From: Gremmenia infestans
Lineage: Eukaryota > Ascomycota > Leotiomycetes > Helotiales > Hamatocanthoscyphaceae
Assembly: GCA_032629725.1 (NCBI GenBank)
Contig: JAFEVB010000015.1
Location: forward strand, 930,001 to 994,000
Direction of reading: 5' to 3'
DNA: 64,000 nucleotides
Part shown: one piece after another, positions 58,659 through 64,000 of the stretch
Layout of the letters: every line of letters starts with the position of its first letter
Position numbering within the stretch: the stretch's first letter is position 1
Translations under genes and position numbers: made by a program
Notes under the pieces: generated by a model
Databases searched by the model: none
Told to the model about the DNA's origin: nothing
Seen by the model: the letters and a program-made list of their open reading frames with translations, nothing else

Positions 58659-59822
58659 ATGCCCCCTAACTGGGACACTGCTTCCAGCTCTCAAATATCA
58701 CTTTGTCCCAAAACTAACGATGGATCCGCCTCTTACCACCTTGTTTACATGATCACTGGAAACCCAGGTCTTATCGGGTATTACGACACATTTCTCAATA
58801 CCTTGCACAACCGACTCTCTGATTCCCTTCATTTTCCTCCAAAGTCTAATACATTTCACGTCTACGGCCACTCTCTAGCTGGCTTTGAGGATGACACCTG
58901 TTCTGAACCTATCCCAGAATCACCCTACAGCCTTGAACATCAGATTCAGAGATCTCAGAAAACTCTTGAAGGATTGCGGATTGAGTCGGGCCCACGCAAG
59001 GGTGAGCAATTCGACAGCATTTTCCTAATAGGCCACTCAGTCGGCTCTTACATCCTTCTTGAAATCATCCAACGCCTCAAAAAGAGCTCATCGCCTCTGA
59101 AGATAAAATCTGGAATTCTACTGTTCCCGACAGTCACTCATATTGCTCAAAGTCCTAGTGGGGTCAAGATCAGTACCTTGTTTCGGATTCCAGACTTCCC
59201 AAAAAGAGCAAGTATTGCTGCAAAAGGTCTAGTATGGTTGGCTCCAGAAGGAGTTCTGAAATGGCTCGTTGGTCTGGTGGCGAGAATGCCACCTGAAGCG
59301 GCAGAAGTGACCACAAGATTTTTGAAGAGCAGAATGGGTATTTGGCAGGCTCTGTAAGTATGTATTTTCACTGAAGGTGCAATAGCTAAATATTATCAAG
59401 GCAATTGGCAAAGGAAGAGATGGAAAACATCACAGAGGATCGGTGGGATGAGGATATCTGGGGGATCGAGCAAGAAGTCGCTGAAGTGAAAGATGAGAGA
59501 CCCAAACTCATATTCTACTTCGGCGATGATGTCCGTCTATGCTTACTGGATCCCAGCCATGTTCACTGACAAATCACAGGACCACTGGGTTGCGAACCAT
59601 ACCCGCGATGCCCTAATCGCTGCCAGGGGACAGACAGGGCCGGGAAACGAGTCCTCGAAACCCATCATGCTAATTGACAAGAACGGAGTAGATCATGGTT
59701 TTTGCATCAGTAAGTCTTCCAAAGCCTGTAGGAATATGATTCTGACTGTCCCAGGGCATAGCGAAAGCATTGCCGAGAAGGTCGAGGTCTGGATAGATGA
59801 TATGATAGAGTCTCAAACATGA
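58659..59822 (+). CDS. lipid-droplet-associated serine hydrolase (LDAH family)
   Basis: Exons 58659..59353, 59401..59530, 59580..59709 and 59755..59822 give 340 aa. The alpha/beta-hydrolase landmarks of LDAH are present: HLVYMITGNPGLIGYYDTFL (oxyanion region), VYGHSLAGF, and the nucleophile elbow LIGHSVGSY with Ser127. The acid follows in LIFYFGDD/DHWVANHTRDAL, a motif typical of the family, and the catalytic His is probably in VDHGFCIRHS. Homologues (mammalian LDAH/C2orf43, yeast Ypr147c) sit on lipid droplets and are linked to sterol-ester or triglyceride turnover. Residues 190-220 (LVWLAPEGVLKWLVGLVARM) form a hydrophobic hairpin that could anchor it in the droplet surface. The third exon begins after an unusual GTCCGT donor. 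Confidence 0.9.
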
Positions 59823-60189
59823 TACTGAGTGAGTAAACGGCGGTTCATTCCTTGTAGATGTTTGTTGCTAGCTAGAAGCCTAACCTAGTATGTCATTGGC
59901 TGTTGTAATGCAAGGCTGTTTAAGTGGTAGTGGTAAACAAAAAAGGCAACGTTTATACACAGCCTCAGCGGACAGTTTACCTTACAACCACATTCTAAGT
60001 TCTCATTACATTCCAATTCATATCACAAGCCAAATCCAGCCTACAAAGATGCCGGTTTCCGCCGAAATTTCCTTCAATTACCAACTACTTCTTACTCGTT
60101 CTGGTACATATTCGATTTATAGTCCTCCAGAGCATTCATCCTCTTGAATTGGAGTCAATATTAAGTCAGTATTAAGTCAATATCATACA
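59823..60189. other. intergenic region
   Basis: 3' flank of the hydrolase gene; nothing else seen before the HET relic. Confidence 0.5.
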
Positions 60190-61010
60190 GACGATGTTGC
60201 GTCACAACCTACCCTTTAAATCTCTATCATATACTTGGGGCGATCATAGGGGACAAGTCTGATGACATTTGCCTTCTCTTTAAGCCATCTCAAGCGCAAC
60301 GAAACCAACCCAAAGACGTCCAAGATGATATCTACTTGAAGGAACAACTCGGAAATATTCGTGGGATTCCAGATTATACGATGACTACCACCTTGAATCA
60401 CATTATCCGGAAAGCATCTGATGGCAGAGCCATTTAGCGACTATGTACTATGGAGATGCTGATCTCGAGCGTCGCACTGTCCCAAGTCACCGGTTAAAAG
60501 GACACCATCTACGCCTTGTAGGCATTGGCAAGAGATGCAAGACCAATGGCTGAACCAAAAAAGATCGGGTATGGTAAAGATCTCCGAGACATATGCAAAG
60601 ACCTAATCGGCCATACCATCAACTTATTCGGGAGTCTTGATATAATCTACCGCCCTTGGGTACCTGTATGTTCCACACTGCCATCTTGAGTTGCTCAGAA
60701 ATATCGAAACCCTCTTTCTACTTTAGATGACCCGCTGCATCAATGCTGACAGTTTAGTCTGACGTCCAAAGGTGGAAGCTACGAATTCATCGGCGACTGT
60801 TACGTCAATGGAATCACAGCTGTCATGGATGGGCATGCCGCTGATAAAGCCAGAGCCGGAAAATACGACGTTGTGGAATCCTTTCTCAAACGATGCTCTT
60901 TCAACTTGGACATTTGGCATTCAATTATTAAGAGGTGTATCCAAAATAATACTTGCAAAGAGACATTCCAAAATGGTGAACTACCACGTCCAAAACCCAG
61001 GCCTAAACTT
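60190..61010 (+). pseudogene. heterokaryon-incompatibility (HET) protein relic
   Basis: The left part (about 60209-60252) reads FKSLSYTWGDHRG, the classic start of a HET domain, then meets two consecutive TGA codons. The right part (60752-60900) reads SLTSKGGSYEFIGDCYVNGI and then TAVMDGHA, the conserved C-terminal strand of HET proteins (YxxIGxCYVxGI). Only about 500 bp separates them, while intact members need about 1.5 kb, and no single frame links them. A middle fragment near 60440-60530 (MYYGDADLERRTVPSHRL) may belong too. HET proteins mediate self/non-self death in fungi. The sequence is a decayed, internally deleted copy. Confidence 0.65.
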
Positions 61011-61500
61011 CATATTTTATTGTACATAGGACTAAAACAACATCTAAGCTCTCTCAGAAGCAACAAAGTCAGCACTGAACGGCTCCATCTCCTCAGCACC
61101 CACAATATCCTCCCGATTCACGTCACTCTACCCTTTCTTCCCCTCCGGAAACTCAATATCCAGTTTTTTTTCGTTTACCACTCAATTATGCATTCACTAA
61201 TCGTCTAAAAAGTGCTGAATTCCGTGCTCGTTTGAGAGCTCTAAAAGAAGTTGAGATATTCATTGATGAATACTAGTCTTAAATCTTCAAAGAATGTGGT
61301 TTATCTACAAGACTGTCAGAGCTGTACTGCGGCAATAACTCGCTAAATCGCACCTCCTTTACTGCGGGTGAATTTCTTAAGGTCTATTCGTTTATCAATC
61401 AGCATCAATAGACCTGTGAATTTATACCAAACCACAATATATCATCAATCTTCCGGCTCCTTACCAGACACATCAGGTTCCTCAACTACACCATCCATGA

Positions 61501-63214
61501 ATGGCTGACTGGCTGCGCCCCGTGTTCGCGCGCAAGACGCCCAATTTGAGTGCACTCCCATACGCAGAACGTCAAGCCACTCCATCGATCGATGAGAGCG
61601 CGGAGGGAGATGAGGTCGCTGTCACAACTGTCACAAAGATGCGTTCCACGTCGAGAGTTTCTTCCATCATGGGTGGCTTCCGCCCCAACAGTCCATCTGT
61701 CGCTATGCCCGATGTTTTCCAAGGCATCAAAGATCCCGAAAGTACCTATCACAAGCCCAACAGCGACCAGGCAAGTGCAACTCCTTACTTATGTCTTTGC
61801 TTTGGTGATACTTCTCACGCCACGGGCATCTTCGGCCAGGGTAGAATGCTGACTGTCCGATCCCATACAGATGGCGGAGACTCTGCAGGTCATCATGATG
61901 AACCAAAGTACCATGGACCCGTTGCCAATCGAATACAACGCTTGTATTTTGCACGTCCTGGAGGCCTACTACGACATGCGACAACTACTCAATGCACAGC
62001 AAGACACCATTGAAGAGCTGAAACAGAGCTACACGAAAAACGTCAACGATTTTGAAGCGCTTGCTACCAGATGGGAGTTGAAAGAGGGCGACTACAAAGG
62101 TGAGCTGAAGAAGCTTGAAGTCCTGCTCTCCAAGACCCAGGGGGGGATGGAAGAAGTGGCTTTGGCACGCTCAAAAAGCCGAATCGACGGTTATCAGAGA
62201 GCATCAGATGAAATTGGGCGCGGCATCAACACTATTAAACAGAGGCATAGATCAAGCAATTCGGAGAATAAAACAGAGGATACACCGATACACATCCCGT
62301 ACTCCCCAACAGTTGGGAGACGACGATATTTGAGAAGTAAAGGATCCAGCTTCACACAACCGCAACCAGAAGATATGGGAGGGTACGGTGGGGATTTAGG
62401 GTTCGGTTCGACCTTCGAGTCGTCAACATCAGGATCCAACTCCAGCGCTTGTGCAGTAGAAGAAGGGCCAACAGCAGGCGCCGCTCTTGGGCTTGGCATT
62501 GTAATAGAGAAGCCTCTCCCCAACGTCCCAGACCCGCCGGCCGGTGAAGTAGGAAGCACTCGAGGCATGAGCTTCTCATTCAAACCAGGAGATGACGAAG
62601 AATTATTAGCACAAGGGGAGGCTAGGGAAGTTGCCAAGAGACACGATTTGGAAAAGCACATTCGACAACGACGACATACCGTTCACAACCAGCAAGCCGG
62701 AGGACCACCCACCAACACAGGAGAAACGCAGCGCAGACCCAAACTAGGCTCCTTTCTGTCTGAGCTGAAGTCGAGGACACCTACAACATTATCACCATCG
62801 CTATCGCCGCCGCCATCCCCGTTACCGTTCCTACACAGGCCAAACGATCTACTTATACGAGGCGATTCGACTAGTAGTGTGGTGACCGCCGTCCGTGACG
62901 ATTCTGTTGGGAACAGCAGCGTTCTCGGATCTCAGCATGGACGCCCTGGCCTTGATCGCCATGCTAGTAGCAGGGAGGCGGTTACAGCCGCCGCTCGTGC
63001 TATAGCAGCTAGCAATAAGAAAGCAACAGCCCGAGACAAGAGGCAGAGCAGGTCGGAGCCGCTGGGCCAGAGAGTGGACAGTTGGGAGGGCTCGGTTGAT
63101 GGGAAGGGCAGATTGACACCCACAGCCACGACCACCACGTCAACTGCGGCATCGGGTAGCAACTCAGACGAAGCAACTGCAAAGAGACTTGAAAAGAGGC
63201 TGGCTACTCTTTGA
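61501..63214 (+). CDS. coiled-coil/disordered fungal protein, function unknown
   Basis: Exons 61501..61770 and 61871..63214 join in phase 0 to give 537 aa. The 100-nt intron has a GC donor in the ideal context CAG|GCAAGT and a CCATACAG acceptor. Residues 88-180 form a helical, probably coiled-coil block: MAETLQVIMMNQSTMDPLPI, EYNACILHVLEAYYDM, TIEELKQSYTKNVNDFEALA and LKKLEVLLSKTQGGMEEV. The rest is disordered and Ser/Pro/Gly-rich, with a basic C-terminal stretch. The helical block looks like a conserved fungal family that I know only as hypothetical. A second ATG opens exon 2 (61871), so a shorter form is possible. No signal peptide or membrane segment. Confidence 0.82.
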
Positions 63215-63589
63215 ATTTGAGCAACTTAATGAGACTTGATGAGGCCATTGGGAATTAGCTTTCATGAATGGGAACATATTGCTAGTATGAAGCAGAGAGA
63301 GACAAACTGGCTTTATAGCATATTAGCACAATACAACGAAGAATATCCACCAGACAAATTACGCGTGCTAATCACCGCATATTGAACATCTTATACTGAG
63401 ACCGAAACACGCCAACATCCCAAACCTGCATTAGAAGCTCATAAACTACCTGCGCTGCTAAGTAAACCATAACGTCGTTATATATCCGAGCGCCCGAATG
63501 AAGATCAAAGTAAGCAGATCCTACACACGCCAGCATAGTCACACACGTTTTCACTGAGTACTGTAAAGCGACCTTCTTACTAGAGTACA
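63215..63589. other. convergent intergenic region
   Basis: 3' flanks of the two converging genes. The open frame continuing at 63372-63590 on the minus strand follows a stop codon and is taken as 3' UTR. Confidence 0.5.
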
Positions 63590-63961
63590 TTATTTCCTAA
63601 ACATTCGCATGAACCTCGACCGCGGCTTCGCAGGCTCCTGATAAGGCTGCAGCGGATAATAAGTCGTAACCGGGAATTTCGCTGCATCGAAATCACCAGT
63701 CTCGTACACAACAGGCGGTCTAGTCCACTTGTGTTCCGGGATTTCTCCTAGCTTCGTACTGTCGGACGCGAAGGACATGATGGATTTTCTGGTTTCGCGA
63801 CGTGAGAGCTGAGGATGAGGCGAGGAGATGGGGATCAAGGGAGGCTGTGGTGCGGGGATGGGTGCTTTGGGGGGTGCGGCTGCTGCTTTGCGTTTGATTT
63901 CTGTTGTGCGGGAGGATTTTGAGTCTGAAGAGCGGCTTTTGTTGGGTTTGGGACGGACCCA
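63590..63961 (-). CDS. 3' terminal exon of an uncharacterised gene, truncated by the right edge
   Basis: The last exon (63961 down to 63590) begins in phase 0 after a TAACTCCCATCACAATAG acceptor, so the 5' exons lie beyond the window. It encodes WVRPKPNKSRSSDSKSSRTT and continues through a Lys/Ala/Pro-rich linker to a compact C-terminus with EIPEHKWTRPPVVYETGDFD, TTYYPLQPYQEP and a basic end RSRFMRMFRK. No domain is recognised. An open frame from 63962 to 63720 is a shadow in another phase. Confidence 0.6.
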   Translation of the reverse strand, partial: WVRPKPNKSRSSDSKSSRTTEIKRKAAAAPPKAPIPAPQPPLIPISSPHPQLSRRETRKSIMSFASDSTKLGEIPEHKWTRPPVVYETGDFDAAKFPVTTYYPLQPYQEPAKPRSRFMRMFRK

Positions 63962-64000
63962 CTATTGTGATGGGAGTTAGCTGTCTTGATAGGATATGGA

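Noticed and set aside
63372..63590. 72-codon minus-strand frame after the last gene
   Set aside because: It follows the stop codon of the partial gene directly and is best read as 3' UTR.

Overview
The window is nuclear DNA of a filamentous ascomycete. Genes are spaced by 0.3-4 kb and interrupted by 45-190 nt spliceosomal introns with GT(A/G)NGN donors, CTAAC/CTGAC-type branch points and short CAG/TAG acceptors. All recognisable products are fungal. A 2EXR-domain protein, a heterokaryon-incompatibility (HET) relic and an RfeG-like protein suggest Pezizomycotina, perhaps Leotiomycetes; the class is inferred from family content only. I found no tRNA, rRNA, CRISPR or intact transposon. Gene models come from reading frames plus splice signals and were checked by exon-phase arithmetic, not by transcripts.

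Layout, left to right: a PAS-domain protein kinase running off the left edge (-); a 2.9 kb gap; an F-box/LRR protein with a CaaX tail (+); a small unknown protein (-) divergent from a 2EXR protein (+); an aftiphilin/synergin-like AP-1 accessory protein (-) divergent from a TBC1D5-like Rab GAP (+); a three-KH RNA-binding protein (+); coactosin (-) divergent from the ER nucleotide-sugar transporter HUT1 (+); an Msg5-type MAP-kinase phosphatase (-) with 4.4 kb upstream lacking a firm gene; a large disordered protein (+); an RfeG-like protein with two degenerate retropepsin folds (+); an adenylosuccinate synthetase in 17 exons (+); tRNA 2'-phosphotransferase (+); a double dsRNA-binding-domain protein (-); EFG1 (-) divergent from SEA4/Mios (+); a Vba/Fnx1-type vacuolar transporter (-); a SWI/SNF ATPase (-) divergent from a lipid-droplet hydrolase (+); a HET pseudogene; a coiled-coil unknown (+); and the 3' end of an unknown gene (-) at the right edge.

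There is no secondary-metabolite cluster or operon. Several genes share broad themes. PAS kinase, SEA4 (GATOR2/TORC1) and the vacuolar amino-acid transporter relate to nutrient signalling. The TBC protein, aftiphilin-like protein, coactosin and HUT1 relate to membrane traffic or cytoskeleton. EFG1, TPT1, the KH and the dsRBD proteins relate to RNA. No functional linkage follows from their order.

The most unusual items are the RfeG-like/tandem pseudo-retropepsin protein, the intron-dense adenylosuccinate synthetase with a 13-nt exon and an altered active-site loop, two GC-AG introns in separate genes, and a polybasic CaaX tail on an F-box protein.
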